From Catonia carolina (lineage: Eukaryota > Arthropoda > Insecta > Hemiptera > Achilidae): a stretch of 64,000 nt of DNA. Below are positions 1-12,600 of this stretch, in pieces. A model generated the notes under the pieces. The model was not told the DNA's origin, ran no database searches, and saw nothing but the letters and a program-made list of their open reading frames with translations. Numbering within the stretch: position 1 is the stretch's first letter; the number at the start of each line of letters is the position of its first letter. The stretch is taken from the NCBI GenBank assembly GCA_035578175.1, contig JAQMRL010000003.1, positions 80,301,969 to 80,365,968 of the forward strand, given 5' to 3'. The translations under genes were made by a program, and so were the position numbers.

Positions 1-1342
1 ACCAGGAAGGAGCTGTCCCGAACAGATTGTCAGCCTCAAATGGATCATGAAACAAATGAGAACTAGAACGAAAAAGCTGATTGTTGCCTTCATTGACTTT
101 AAAAAGGCATATGACTGTATCAGCCGCGGTTCTCTGCTGAAAATTTTGGAAGAGTTTGGTCTCCACAAGAAACTAGTTAATTTGGTCAGAATCACTTTGA
201 CTGGCACCAATTCAAGAGTTAAGTTCAGAGGTGAATTGTCGGAAGGATTTGAGATCAAGACTGGGCTTCGTCAAGGGGATGGACTGTCACCACTGCTGTT
301 CAACTGTGTCCTGGAGAAGATTATGAGAGAGTGGAACAAGAAATGCCCACCTGGGGTTAAAGTTGGAAGAGTGATCAGGGTGAATTGCCTCGCCTTTGCG
401 GATGATTTGGCACTGTTGTCCAACAGTATGGAGGAAACCACGCATCAGATTGAAACCCTGCAGGAAATAGCATCAAAAGTTGGACTCCAAATATCATGGG
501 AAAAAACAGAGATAATGCCAGGCTTTAAACAAGAACTTCAGAGCCTGCAACTAAGCAATGGAGAAAAAATAAAGATAGTTCAGAAATTTAAGTATCTCGG
601 TGAAATAATCACATGGAATCTGAATGAAAAGCCTCCAATTGAGAACAGAGTAACCAAACTGAAACAGGCCCAAAGAATCACCTGGCCCATATATAAGAAG
701 AAGTCCCTATCAATTAACTCCAAAATCAGGCATTATAACTCTGTAATCAAGCCAGAGGCTACATATGCTTGTGAGACCCTTTTCAACTTAAACACTCGAT
801 CAACCACGGACAAACTTCAAAAGATAGACAGAAGAATATTAAGAACAGCCATTAATTTCAAGCATCAAGTCCAAGGAAAATGGTGGATAGTCTCCAACAA
901 TATAGTTTATAAGGAAAATGAGCCGATATTGGACACAATGAGGAAGAGGAGAGTCGCTTTCTTTGGCCACCTTAGCAGACTGCATGACTCAAGACTCATT
1001 AAACAGCTCCTTGACTACCAAATGAAGAATAAGATCCAAAACAAATGGATACAGGAAGTCATGTCAGACATGAGGAACTTGAATATAAATGAAGAAATGA
1101 TCCAGAGGCGAGAAGAGAAGACCATCCTAAAGGAGAAGAGGATAACCCAACTGCCTTTCAGAGAGAGAAGACAGCCAAATGCAGCTGTAGCAGAGAGATT
1201 GACAGCCACCAGGTCAAGGAATATGAAATTGATGTGGGAACGAAGAAAACAACAGTGTGGTGCCACAACTAATTCCTCAAGGAACGCATGTCCATGAGTG
1301 ACTTGAGTGCTCCAATTGGGGCGTAAATAAAAAAAAAAAAAA
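1..1342 (+). mobile_element. Non-LTR retrotransposon (LINE), 3' part, cut by window edge
   Basis: The segment is open from the window edge to a stop at 1295-1297, followed by a short 3' UTR ending in an A-rich run (1325-1342). Reverse transcriptase motifs and a terminal poly(A) identify a LINE. The 5' part lies outside the window, so its full length and 5' target duplication cannot be judged. Confidence 0.85.
2..1297 (+). CDS. LINE reverse transcriptase, C-terminal part (partial at 5' end)
   Basis: This is the reverse transcriptase of a non-LTR retrotransposon, which copies element RNA at a nicked genomic target. The frame is open through the window edge, so the Met at 47 is internal. Counting from that Met, the conserved FxDFKKAYD block lies near residues 15-24, the RQGDGLSPLLFN block near 75-86, and the catalytic FADD box at residues 117-120. 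A Leu/Lys-rich thumb follows, with a region ending in a typical LINE C-terminus of Arg/Lys-rich residues near 330-400. No stop or frameshift is seen in 1296 nt, so this copy is fairly young. The clade (RTE, CR1 or Jockey-like) is not certain from the sequence alone. It differs clearly from the LINE at 45573. Confidence 0.85.
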   Translation, partial: PGRSCPEQIVSLKWIMKQMRTRTKKLIVAFIDFKKAYDCISRGSLLKILEEFGLHKKLVNLVRITLTGTNSRVKFRGELSEGFEIKTGLRQGDGLSPLLFNCVLEKIMREWNKKCPPGVKVGRVIRVNCLAFADDLALLSNSMEETTHQIETLQEIASKVGLQISWEKTEIMPGFKQELQSLQLSNGEKIKIVQKFKYLGEIITWNLNEKPPIENRVTKLKQAQRITWPIYKKKSLSINSKIRHYNSVIKPEATYACETLFNLNTRSTTDKLQKIDRRILRTAINFKHQVQGKWWIVSNNIVYKENEPILDTMRKRRVAFFGHLSRLHDSRLIKQLLDYQMKNKIQNKWIQEVMSDMRNLNINEEMIQRREEKTILKEKRITQLPFRERRQPNAAVAERLTATRSRNMKLMWERRKQQCGATTNSSRNACP

Positions 1343-2322
1343 ACCTACAATCACTTTTATAGATTATACAAACATACAAAACACAGAAACTGAATTCACA
1401 AAAACTGCACATTAACTTTACACAATACCACACACTCACAAAGGCGGTATAACAATACCTCTGAATCGTTAACCTGAAATAACGTTCCGATAATCGCTCG
1501 ACAAAGATCACACGAATACTGACTACTTGACCGCGCTCAGGGTCTCTTTATATACTTATTTATAAAGATCATTCTAGCAAAAAGTAGAGAAATCATGCAA
1601 ACAATAAAGTACAAAAAATAACTCTTTATTAATGAGTGGTAAAAAAATCCGTTGTAAACAGGTCAACAATAGGTCTTTTGTAAATAGAAAACGTAAACAA
1701 CCAGCCCCCTCATAATAGCTGTACACGATACCTGACCTTTACGATAGTTATTACAACTTTTATGAATAGACATACCTTTATAGTTATTATTGTCCAACTG
1801 TCATATTTTATTGTTGCTATTGTGTGTTGTTATTTTTGTCTTTATTATTCTCTCTTGTTGTTACTATTATTTCACACTCTATAATATTTCATGAATGAAA
1901 TTCTGGAACCTTCGCGAACGATCCTTTCCTTCGATCTGTCACAATATATATAGCGTACCAAACACCCTGATATCATTTTGAAAGAATGGTAATTAGTGGG
2001 ACTTAAGATGGAAAATATGTATTAAAATGCAAGAAACAACAGACAACAAAGTTCAACGCCATCAGCTATCATAACTAAAAAAAATTCTTCGGAAAACCGG
2101 TAAATCTACATTTTTCTATTTAAATAACAGCTGAGAGGACATTTATTAATTCAATTCATTAAATCTTTTATAATCTTTCAAAATTTAAGTTAAAAGCCAG
2201 TCAGATTATATTTTTCTTATTTCATTCAAGTTTTGATAGTCATTTGTTTTTGATTGTCTATTTTTTTTGTATTTGTAAAACATTAAGTTTATTTATTTTT
2301 TTATTATTATAGAACAATAAAC
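1343..2322. other. Intergenic AT-rich stretch, nothing recognised
   Basis: No open frame with recognisable content, no inverted termini and no tRNA-like boxes were seen between the LINE tail and the SINE duplication. Confidence 0.4.
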
Positions 2323-2334
2323 AATTATAACTAG

Positions 2335-2514
2335 CCGGCCGCATTGGCGCAGTTGGTAACGTGCTCGCCTCTCATCATGCAGTCTTGGGTTCGAATCCCA
2401 TTCAGGCACGGGATCTTTTCATACGTTACTCATAATCATTTCATCTTTCACCATCTGCATTAGCAGTAATTGCAGAACAGTCGAACGTTACACAAAAAAA
2501 AAAAAAAAAAAAAA
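2335..2514 (+). mobile_element. SINE family A, tail type 1, with perfect target duplication
   Basis: tRNA-derived SINE. An A-box-like TGGCGCAGTTGG and a B box GGTTCGAATCC (2388-2398) form the RNA polymerase III promoter head. The body ends with the tail module GTCTGCATTAGCAG-like sequence and a run of about 21 A. The 12-bp duplication AATTATAACTAG flanks it at 2323-2334 and 2513-2524, direct evidence of retroposition. It is not a tRNA gene, because the head does not fold into a complete cloverleaf and there are several copies in this window. Confidence 0.88.
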
Positions 2515-2649
2515 TTATAACTAGTTTAAAACCATGAGATACTTATGTATAATTATTTGAGTCTATATTAAATTAATTTAAAACATTTTCAAGCTTTTTC
2601 TTTATTAATTTATAATCTGAAACCCATTCATTAAAAATCTATAGACCTA

Positions 2650-3000
2650 AAGAAGCGTAAGTCGACAACTGTAACCGAAGGTAAGGCCCTTTCTTGTAGC
2701 AAAGGTCCAGTTACGGTCATGTTGTTTGCCCGTGGCGAAATAAACCACTTTAAAAGAGCTTCTTCTATATCATTATTTTTTGATGAAGTCAAAGTCTCTT
2801 TGATTTCACTTTACCTTCATCAAAACTATTCTGATTTTTTTCTCTGGTTTTCCAAATTGGGGATATCATGGTGTGTCCAATGTTCAACTCTATTGCCATA
2901 TCCCCGTTCGTTTCACTGTTTTACAAACACCAAACAATGTGCGCTTTTTCCATCACTGTAAAATGTCTACGTAATAATGCCATATTTACGTTTGTACAAA
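2650..3000 (-). pseudogene. Tigger/jerky-type transposase N-terminal fragment, decayed
   Basis: The minus strand keeps pieces of a CENP-B/Tigger DNA-binding region: a segment resembling 'ED(I)A.EFNIGHST...TIW' and, further on, 'LLKWF...VTGPLLYKK'. Several stops and frameshifts break it. A closely similar fragment lies at 23180-23560. Assignment rests on motif resemblance only. Confidence 0.5.
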
Positions 3001-3541
3001 ACACAAAAATAATGGACAGGTTTACACAAAAGATATGAACTAAACTTGAGTAAACAGGACAATAAAATATTATAGTTCAGTGCTATATTTAAAACACAAA
3101 AGAAAGGACAGGGCTATTAGAAATCAAACTTCCGACATGAAGTATGCTGCAAATGTAAGTTGAGACTAACACTAGAAGATAAAAACATGTTAAAACTAGA
3201 CAAAACTGAGTAACTTGCTGACTTATAGTGTTGACAGATAACTGACATAGTTGAAAATTTATACAATTGTCACTAAAACTGATATGTGATTTTAACCGAA
3301 GTCACTGTAAACAACATTATTTTATATAGCTAGTAATAGGGAACCAACCTTTCCATTGAATATTGGTTACACTAACCAACAGGTCATTGCATCCGATAAC
3401 TACTGTATTTCAATGTAATTTTTGAACCAAATGGTTCAATCAGAAATAGAAAATAAAGAACTGTATCGACATTTATGACACATAAGAGATATAAATAGAG
3501 TAATTCATTAAATAGCAATAATGCAGTTAAATAAAATATAC
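3001..3541. other. Region just downstream of the cardiolipin synthase gene, nothing recognised
   Basis: AT-rich sequence without a credible frame or repeat. It would contain any 3' flanking signals of the minus-strand gene. Confidence 0.35.
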
Positions 3542-3585
3542 TTTATTACTCATTAATACATATTTACAACAAATTATTATTTATT
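3542..3585 (-). terminator. Candidate polyadenylation signals of CRLS1
   Basis: Two AATAAA hexamers lie on the minus strand, at 3585-3580 and 3547-3542, about 20 and 60 nt after the TGA of the gene. Either would give a very short 3' UTR. Which one is used cannot be told from sequence. Confidence 0.45.
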
Positions 3586-3603
3586 ATACATACAAAACAA
3601 AGA

Positions 3604-3697
3604 TCACTTCGTTTTCTTCCGTTTTAGTAATTTGTAAGTATTCTTTGCTGTCAAATAACTAGCCGCTGATGCAACAGTAGAACCAGCTGTTAAATAC
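3604..3697 (-). CDS. CRLS1: CRLS1 exon 6: C-terminus
   Basis: Completes Trp375 and codes for residues 376-405, a final hydrophobic helix ([15 protein letters not shown]) and a basic end, then TGA. Acceptor TTTTTCAG at 3698. Similarity to the family C-terminus is moderate, but phase and position fit exactly. Confidence 0.88.
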
Positions 3698-6600
3698 CTG
3701 AAAAAGAAAAAATATTTGTTAATATTATTAACTCAGGCATGGGTTGCTACTGAGCAAATGCAGTTTTTAGGGATCCAAAAATTCCTACAAATATAAGTCC
3801 ACGGGTTTCAACAAATCAAATTACAAAAGATAGAAGGCGCAGTAAAAAAAGAGTGATGTTGGGAATAAGTCTCAATGTTTCAGTGTGAAGTAAAGAGAGA
3901 GACAACAGATCTAAGTTGAAGATGTCATCAAATAATGGATTAACAATTTTAAACTGGGTTGTGCTGGTTATGTTTCCATACAAGGCAACACAAAAGGGGA
4001 CAATGAAAGTAATAGAGTGGCAACCTAGAGTGTATAGGAGAAGTTTGATGATCTACAAGGAAGTGGTTTCAGAGTAGGACTGTGAGAACAGCAGTAGCAG
4101 ACAGATTGAAATGGAAAAAAATATGGGTAGGCCAATACTGAGGAGTGTATGAAAAGAAGCTGTTGGAGAGAGAACATCTTCTTGAACAAAAAGCATGACT
4201 ATTTATCAGTGTAGTAATGCTTTTTTATCATTTTTGTTTCCCAGGTACTACAATTTAAAAAATCTAATCCTTTAAACAGTGGTTAGGAAACCACCCTGAC
4301 CAACATTACATGGACGTAAAACTCATTCTCAAATTGTGGATTATCTCCAGACAATCAAAATCAAGATTCAGAATCAGCATGCACCACCACAGCCATGACT
4401 TCAGGAAAGCATAATGTTGAAAACAGGGCCTGTCGTCCAAGAACACAATACAAAATAGGAATAGGCATGATAAGGTATTTAATGACGAATCAGATAAGGA
4501 TATAACATGAACAGTTTTCTGAAGAAATGGATTTAATTTTGATCCAGTAAAATTAGATAAAAACGTGTTCATACACAAAAAAATGTTTTTATTGGTAACT
4601 TACGTTTTTGAAAAAGCATTACAGGTTGTACAACAAGGAAGCAGAGACCTAACTGTTGAATACATGTGGTCCATGGACTGCCAGATGGAAAGCAAAGCTG
4701 TATATATAAATATTTTTTCATATCTTTAATACTTACCAATTTGAAAAAGCATTACAGGTTGTACAACAAGGAAGCAGAGACCTAACTGTTGAATACATGT
4801 GGTCCATGGACTGCCAGATGGAAAGCAAAGCTGTATATATAAATATTTTTTCATATCTTTAATACTTACCAAAGTGCATACAATGCAGGAGAATCCGTAC
4901 ATTCAAATGCAGCAGCTGCCACTGTTGAGAAAACAGTTACGAGCTGTATCATTGTATTTACTTTGCTAATCATAGTCGGAGAAAGCTGAGCAGTCGCATG
5001 GGTCATATCAAAATACCTGCTCAAGGTACGCTGAAATTTCAAAACAAAAACACATTTAAATTATAAATTTCCACAACTGAAGACAAAAAAAAATGCTGAG
5101 GAAAAGGCTAGTCATCTACCAGTGGTTCTTAACCTTGGGGGGGGGGGACGTAGAAAAATTTCAAAGGAGGCGTGAGTGTATTTAAAAAAAAATTAAATAA
5201 ATTCGCTCAGTTTCGTAGTTGCATGGATATTTTCAAAATTATTGTAATTTTTTTTGTACATTTTTTATACATCTAGTAGGGTCTAGCACTCGATTATTGC
5301 AATAACATGTGTAATTGTCCTACTCTGGCAACACTGTGACCAGGCTTCCGTTTTTTATTCCGATTGTAGGCTACTACTTGTGTTGACCACTTATAGCGGT
5401 TTTGGGCAGGGGCATGACCTCACATTAGTGTTCAAAGTGGGGGGGGGGGGGGGCACAGTGCCTGAAAGGTTGAAAACCACTGTGTTCATTTTCATTCTAC
5501 ACAAATAAATTAAATGATGATCATCATACACAATACAAATTCAACCTCTTGGCCAGTTCTGACTTCAAACTTAATATTTCACAAAGAAGTTAGGATGCCC
5601 GTCTCTTCCGAGGTCGTCAAATACCTCGTTGTCTGGTTGGCTTGTAAGAAAACACCTGTTTGGGAGTTTGATCGTCTCTCACCCACAACCAACGATTAAA
5701 TAACTGTATTTCTTGCACGTACATCTGAATAGGTATGTCCACACTCGTGCGCTTTCTTTTTCAACTTGCGATGTCACATGCTACAACGCATGTGCTTAGA
5801 GACATACCACCTTCCCGTACTCGTTTGAAGAACTTTATCACAAAAAAACATAACCAACATTTTTGAACAATACACTAAATTAAAGCCTGTTCTTTCCTGC
5901 ATTGATTGGTTTGATTTAGATTGTTTTAATTAGAAATTAATCAGAAATAACTCCAGCAATTTACGCAAAAAAGTACTCAGTTTTTAGCCGGTTTTCCGTT
6001 AATGTGGTTTTTAAACATCTGTTACTCTGTCCAGGCTTTTCATAAAAATTGGCGTTTAAGTAAGTTGAAGATCACAGTTTTTTCTATAATATGAATATTT
6101 TAAAAGTTATATCTCATGTTCAGTTTTAATATGCCGGCCATTTTTTTAAAAAAGTGCTTTTTTGACTCCACTTTGCTTTTTTAAAGGTAGGGAAATGATT
6201 TTTGGACTGAACCATGTATTTTCACAACAGTATCATGTCAAGCAAAGCGTTTATTTTTTAAAATAAAAACATCGTTAAATAATTCAAAATGAGCTATGGA
6301 ATTAGTTGCAGCAGGAAAAACACAGAAGTTTGTTTTTATAAACAACTATACTCGGAGCGGACACCGCTATAGAGCTCAGATTCCTCTCAAGAAGTTTAGA
6401 GGCTAATAGAATTTTTTAGTAACACCACATATCTATTTTTATTACAAATGCAAAATACAATACATGGCATAATACTGCAGTAAAAATGTATGGTTCAGTC
6501 CAAAAATCATTTCTCTATCTTTACGTGAAGCCAAAATACACTTTTTTTAAAAAAACAATGGCTGGCATTTTAAAATGGAACATCAGACTTCTATTTTAAA

Positions 6601-9600
6601 ATGTTCATATAGAGAAAACTCTGATCTTCAACGTACTTACACATCGTTCTTTTAAGAAAAGCCTGGACGGAGTAACGGACGTTAAAAAACCACATTAATG
6701 GAAATTTGGCTAAAATCTGAGTACTCTTTATGCGTAAATTGCTGCATCTCCGGCTAGTTTCAAAATAAAATAATCTAAGTCAAACCAATCAATACAGGAA
6801 AGAACAAGCTTTAACTTAGTGTAGTGTTCAAAAATATTCATAATGTTTTTTTTTGAGATAAAGCTCTTCAAACAAGTGCGGACAGGTAAAACGGCATGCT
6901 ACATCGCATGAGTGTGGACATAGCTATTAGTTGATACAACCCCTGGCATGTCAAATTCATGCCTAATATCATTATTTCTTATAACCCAACAAATAATATC
7001 CTGCTAAAGGTCTAACAATCTTATTTCAGCATGTCTCTAAATACGCAGCAGGTATCTCTATTCTTGAAACATGCTGAGCAGTTCATGACCAACGCTGAAC
7101 CATACAGTAAAACTGGTACAACCATAGGGCGTTAAAACTTTAAAGTAGTCTCTTTCAGTACTTAATTAACCAGCATTTTCTCTGGCATAAGATAGGTAAA
7201 AGCTAAAATTAAATAAATCACATTCCAAGTTAACAAATATGTCGCCACGCAATTTATAGACGCTTGTATATTTATGTTCTCTATATATTATGCTCTTAAG
7301 TGTAATTTATAATTTTAAAAAGCATGTGAACAATTACAGTAATTCTTTATAACTACAATTAAGTAATTATAATTTATATAAATATTTATTTTAATATTTA
7401 TATTAATTTAAATTTGTAATTATGATTTAATACAATTCATAATTTTGTAATCTACTTAAAATTCATTTATTTATTCGATTATTTCATTTTATAATTTATA
7501 ATTAATTTTATATTTTTGTAAAAATGTATTATTCTAACATTTTCTTGGTAAAAAGAAATCACTATGCATAGAGAAATTCGTGAAATAAATGATATAATTA
7601 ATTTATTATAATATAATTGCCGTCGAAAAACAGCTTACTGACTACAAACATTCACTTACAGATTAAGAAAAATTTCTTAGAACACTATGTTTGGAGTGTA
7701 GCATTAAACGGGAGTGAAACGTGGGTGATAGGGGCTAGTTATAGGAAAATGTTTAAGATTAGGTGGGTGGACAGAATAAGTAATTTAGAGGTTCTTAGGC
7801 GAGCAGATGTAAAAAGAAGTACTGGGTGAGCATAAAGTCTTGCCCTGATTATAAAAATTTATTGCAGAATAACTGTTTGACATAATAATTTAAATTTTAT
7901 GCTGTTACATAGGTTAGTGTTAATAGTTTTTTTTAAGATTACTTACATTAGTAAACTTCAACGTGTGCCCCCTTGGTAGCTCGGAGAATGTCGAAGCGGT
8001 ATTCCAGTTCCCGCCAGGTGTTTTGTAACATGTGTTCTGTCACAGTACCCACAGCAGCTTGTATCCTAGCCTTCAGTTCGTCAACGTCAGCAACTGGTGT
8101 GGTGAAGACTCTATCCTTGATATAGCCCCAGAAAAAAAAGTCAAGGGGAGTAATGTCTGGAGAGCGGGGTGGCCAGGGTGTTGGACCATCCCTTCCAATC
8201 CACCCATCCGGAAATGTTTCATCCAGGAAATTATGCACTATCAAAGCCCAGTGGGGCGGTGCCCCATCTTGCTGGAAAATTATCCATGGTTGATATTCTT
8301 TTAACTGTGGTGCAATGAACTGTTGCAAAACATCTAAGTAAATGTTAGCGTTAATGGTGTTTTCCGTGATGTTTGGTGCGGCCTCAAGCATAATAAGGTT
8401 TTCGGGCCGTTTTTCTTCACGGAAAACACCATTAACGCTAACATTTACTTAGATGTTTTGCAACAGTTCATTGCACCACAGTTAGAAGAATATCAAACAT
8501 GGATAATTTTCCAGCAAGATGGGGCACCGCCCCACTGGGCTTTGATAGTGCGTAATTTACTGGATGAAACATTTCCGGATCGGTGGATTGGAAGGGATGG
8601 TCCAACACCCTGGCCACCCTGCTCTCCAGACATTACTCCCCTTGACTTTTTTTTCTGGGGCAATATCAAGGATAGAGTCTTCGCCACACCAGTTGCTGAC
8701 GTTGACGAACTGAAGGCTAGGAAACAAGCTGCTGTGGGTACTGTGACAGAACACATGTTACAAAACACCTGGCGGGAACTGGAATACCGCTTCGACATTC
8801 TCCGAGCTACCAAGGGGGCACACGTTGAAGTTTACTAATGTAAGTAATCTTAAAAAAAACTATTAACACTAACCTATGTAACAGCATAAAATTTAAATTA
8901 TTATGTCAAACATTTATTCTGCAATAAATTTTTATAATCAGGGCAAGACTTTATGCTCACCCGGTATATGAAAGCATCTTACCAGAAGAACAGATAGGCT
9001 AGTGGGGCATATCTTAAGATATCCAGGTATCGGTCTAACAATAATGGAGGGTAATACTGAGGGAGCGAATTGTACGGGAGGCCAAGGTTAGAATATGTAA
9101 AGCAAATTACAAAAGATGTAGGTTGTTACAGGTATGTAGATATGAAATGACTTGTGCAGGATAGAACAGCTTGGAGAACTGCATCAAACCAGTCGAGAGA
9201 CTGATGACAAAAAAAATTGTTGTCCACTGGGAGGTTTGAATTGAATACACTTTTAAAATTCATTCAAAAATTCCCGGCAGTAGTAACAAACGACGACTTT
9301 CACTGTAGCAGTTATAGGATCAGTCTGAATGCCTGAACTACAGTTACTAACACTGCCCGTACGCCAGCGATTAAACAAAAGCTATAGAAACATAGTAGGG
9401 TACACGACGCCTTAAGGGGTCAGTTGGCCCTGGGAAAAAACTCGATTTGCTGCCTTAAAAGTTGTCAGTCCATCTCAACACGTTAAAATATACATTTAAT
9501 ACATAACAAATTTACAGTAAAACATGTACATATTAGATAAAAATATTTTGATAAAATCAAGAAACTCCACAGCACCTGTTTTAAGGTCTTACCATTCAAA

Positions 9601-12600
9601 ATTAAAAACAAAAAACAGCACACCCTCTGCATGGTTAGTAGCAGTGAAATTGTTAAAAAACATTTTACCTCAAAAATGTGGAGTAATTGTGCATAATATT
9701 TTTCAATATTACATGCAGTGTTTTGTTTTGTACCCTCAATGACTGAAAATTAATGTACAGATTTTTTTACACGTACACTTAAAGAGAAGTAGATAATTTT
9801 TCAATACTGCATGTAAATCTTATAAGCAAAATGAGTGCCCATAACAGGCAAGTGGAGTGATAAATTACTTGCACTTGATCTGCTAAATCTAGGGCTACAA
9901 AAAATAGTTCTGTTTCTTATAACGTGGTCAGCCAATTATATGACTGAAGCATTTAAGAACAGAAGAAGTAGAGATGTTAAAGACACTATATCCAAACGAA
10001 CTAAAGATTGCAGATGCGTTCTAGTCAATAACAGCCAAGGTCGGGTGTGAGGTTGCCGTTTTGCTAAGTCACACTCTGTTCCACCGAACTCCAGCTGACT
10101 TTATGTTAGGCTGTCACCACAGCGGGACCACAACGAGACAACACAAGATACAATTAATGAAAGTCAATTGGCTCTGTGCTGTGATCTAGGCCACTATGCT
10201 ACACCTTCATCTGCAGTCTCTAGTTCATTAAGATTTAGTCAGTTATCTCCTCCGAGAGTAATGAATTTTATTATACAGCCTAAACCTGTGGTGAATGAAG
10301 TGAAGGTGTCATTTATCGGGTGGAAAGTAGATGCTTTTCAGAGGGCCTGACATACTGATAAGCATACTTTTCCACTCAGTGAGGAAGGCAATGGTAAACC
10401 ACCTCACTCCTAATTTTACTTAGTTAAGCTTCTACAGGTTCAAACCAGCAAACCAACAACAACAACAACAAGCGAAATGTTCAGCATTGTACAAACAAAA
10501 TTAATTTTGTAGATAAGCTTGTTGTTGTTGTTTAGGTTATCAGCCAAAAGGCTGGTTTGAACCTGTAGAGGTTTTACTAAGTAAATCGAGGAGTGAGGTG
10601 GTACCATTGCCTTCCTCACTGGAAAAGTACACTTATCAGCATGCCAGGCTCTCTGAAAACCATATATTTTCCACTCTGCAAATGACACTTTCACTTCATT
10701 CACCACAGGGTCTGGCTGTATAATGAAATCCATTACTTTCAGACGAGATAACTCTGATTAGTGTCTTTTACACCTCTATCTCTTCTGTTCTTAAATGATT
10801 CAGTCATTTAATTGGCTGACCATGTTATAAGAAACAGAACTATTTATTTTAGCCCTGCAACTAATAGATTGAGTGTAAACAATTTGACACTTCACCTGTC
10901 TGTTATGGGCAAGAGATAAGCTTGTACTTATACAAAGAACTTACAGGAGGAGGTAAAGACTGATAACGAATGTAGAAACCAGCAGCAGTTAAAGCAACAT
11001 CTCTGGTGACAATCAGCACAGTAAGTGGAACTGAAATGAATCAACAAATCAGATATTAATAAAATATTATGTGGTCTAAAACAAACGTATTAAATAAGGC
11101 TAAAATAAATACAATTAAAGAAAAATAATAGTGTACAACCTTACACATAATGTAAGAAAAGGTGCTCTATATATTTGGATGCTATCGATCAATATACGGA
11201 GAAAAGTTTTCAATAAAAAAATTCTACCAACTCCTCCATTTTCCATTGATCCACCATTTTGTATTTTTACTTTCTCTTGTCCTAAATGAATATATAGGGA
11301 GGGAATATATATTGTTTGCATGTCGATTTTTCGAAATCAAGTTTTCAGACTCCCAGAACCCAAAAAAAAAGTTTTCTTAGCGATTGGTCTGTGTGTGAAC
11401 AAAATATTTCAAGAATGGAATACCGTACGAAGTTGAAACCTGGAACTTAAGGTAAGTATCACAAGAGGAACCGACACGAAGAATTTCATCAAAATCTGTC
11501 AACCAGAAGTGTTAGTTTATTCGTGTGATTATTATTTTTTTTCTAATTTTCTCAATAATGGCTCTTACAATTTTTAAAAAAAAAATCACTTCATTCACTA
11601 CATTTTTTATGCTCTACAAGATAGGATACGTACCATGTCAGCTGAAATTCTTGGAAAGGCTGTGATCTCATAGAACTAATTTTTAAATCAATTAGTTATA
11701 AATCAACATTATATTTTTTTGTTCGGTCATTATTTATTGTTAAATGTACTAAAATATTGAATATTTTCTTTAAAATAATGTCTTCTGGTATAGAGTATCA
11801 TTGTGTTCTTTAGAATTAGTTTACTTTATGTTTTAAATTATTCCAAGAAAAGATCACCGAACATAATTGTGTTTGTTTTAAGTAAGGCTGCTATGCAATT
11901 GAGTAACAGCGTTGGTTATGAGCCATGTACAACTATCGAGAATAACCAAACTAACATGAATTCGAATAACATCACCAATAACAGAAATAATTGACATAAA
12001 TACGGTTCCAATAACACGAAATGGAGACAAATATTACATAAACCTAAAATTAACGATTTCCTCTTGATAAAATGCTAAAAAAGTACACCCGAAAGAATCA
12101 AAGCTAAAAAATTCAATTTCGTATGAAAACAAAATTCCTGTTAGCAATATCCAGAGTAATTCAGAATTATACGGCAATCTCTCGATAGCTCATTCTATAG
12201 TTAAAAATAAAAAAAATAAGTTCATACAAACATAGGCCGGAAAACGCTTCGTTAGCGAGTTATACAGGATCAAAGATTTCGCCGAGAATTCAGTACCCTT
12301 GGTGAAATAAGACCATGTAGACATTTTTAAAGCTGTAAGAAAGAGACAAATTGATAGTTTCTTACGTATTTTCACCTGATAAATTGAATAAATTTGGTCC
12401 CAGTAATGTACCTTCAGCATTTTTAAAGATATCTCACATAAAATACCAGAATTGGGGCTAAAAATAACATTTTTTTGTCTTTAACGTGAAAATAGTTTTG
12501 TAAATAGTAAATTAAGATGTAATTTTTAATTTATTAGATTTGTAGAATATATAATTGTGAAAAGATTCATGTAAATTACTTAAGAAAAAATTGAATACAG

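Larger units (their letters stand above)
7822..8964. mobile_element. Foldback Tc1/mariner-type element with two inverted transposase halves
   Basis: Begins CTGGGTGAGCATAAAG and ends with its inverted copy, each flanked by a TA target duplication (7820-7821, 8965-8966). Removing it restores the LINE sequence AAGTATATG exactly. Instead of short termini, the whole arms are inverted: 7822-8372 against 8418-8964, with a spacer of about 45 bp. Each arm encodes the same transposase C-terminus, pointing outward to its own end. Confidence 0.88.
7617..9215 (+). mobile_element. LINE 3' fragment split by a mariner-type insertion
   Basis: 7617-7821 and 8967-9215 together match the 3' end of the LINE at 45488-49262: [21 protein letters not shown], then after the break KHLTR-like and RTASNQSRD, then a short A run. 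About 37 bp present in the other copy are missing near 7736. The interrupting element is 7822-8964, flanked by TA. Confidence 0.8.

Noticed and set aside
2335..2410. A tRNA gene
   Set aside because: A and B boxes are present, but there are several copies, A-rich tails and target duplications, so these are SINEs. The same applies to 24915, 58484, 62587 and 63115.
4689..4856. Extra coding exon of CRLS1 in the tandem duplication
   Set aside because: Inclusion of either possible segment breaks the frame or meets a stop, and joining exon 5 directly to 3697 gives the expected family C-terminus.
8032..8304. Open frames opposite the mariner transposase arms
   Set aside because: Shadow frames of the two inverted transposase fragments; identical peptides arise from each arm for that reason.
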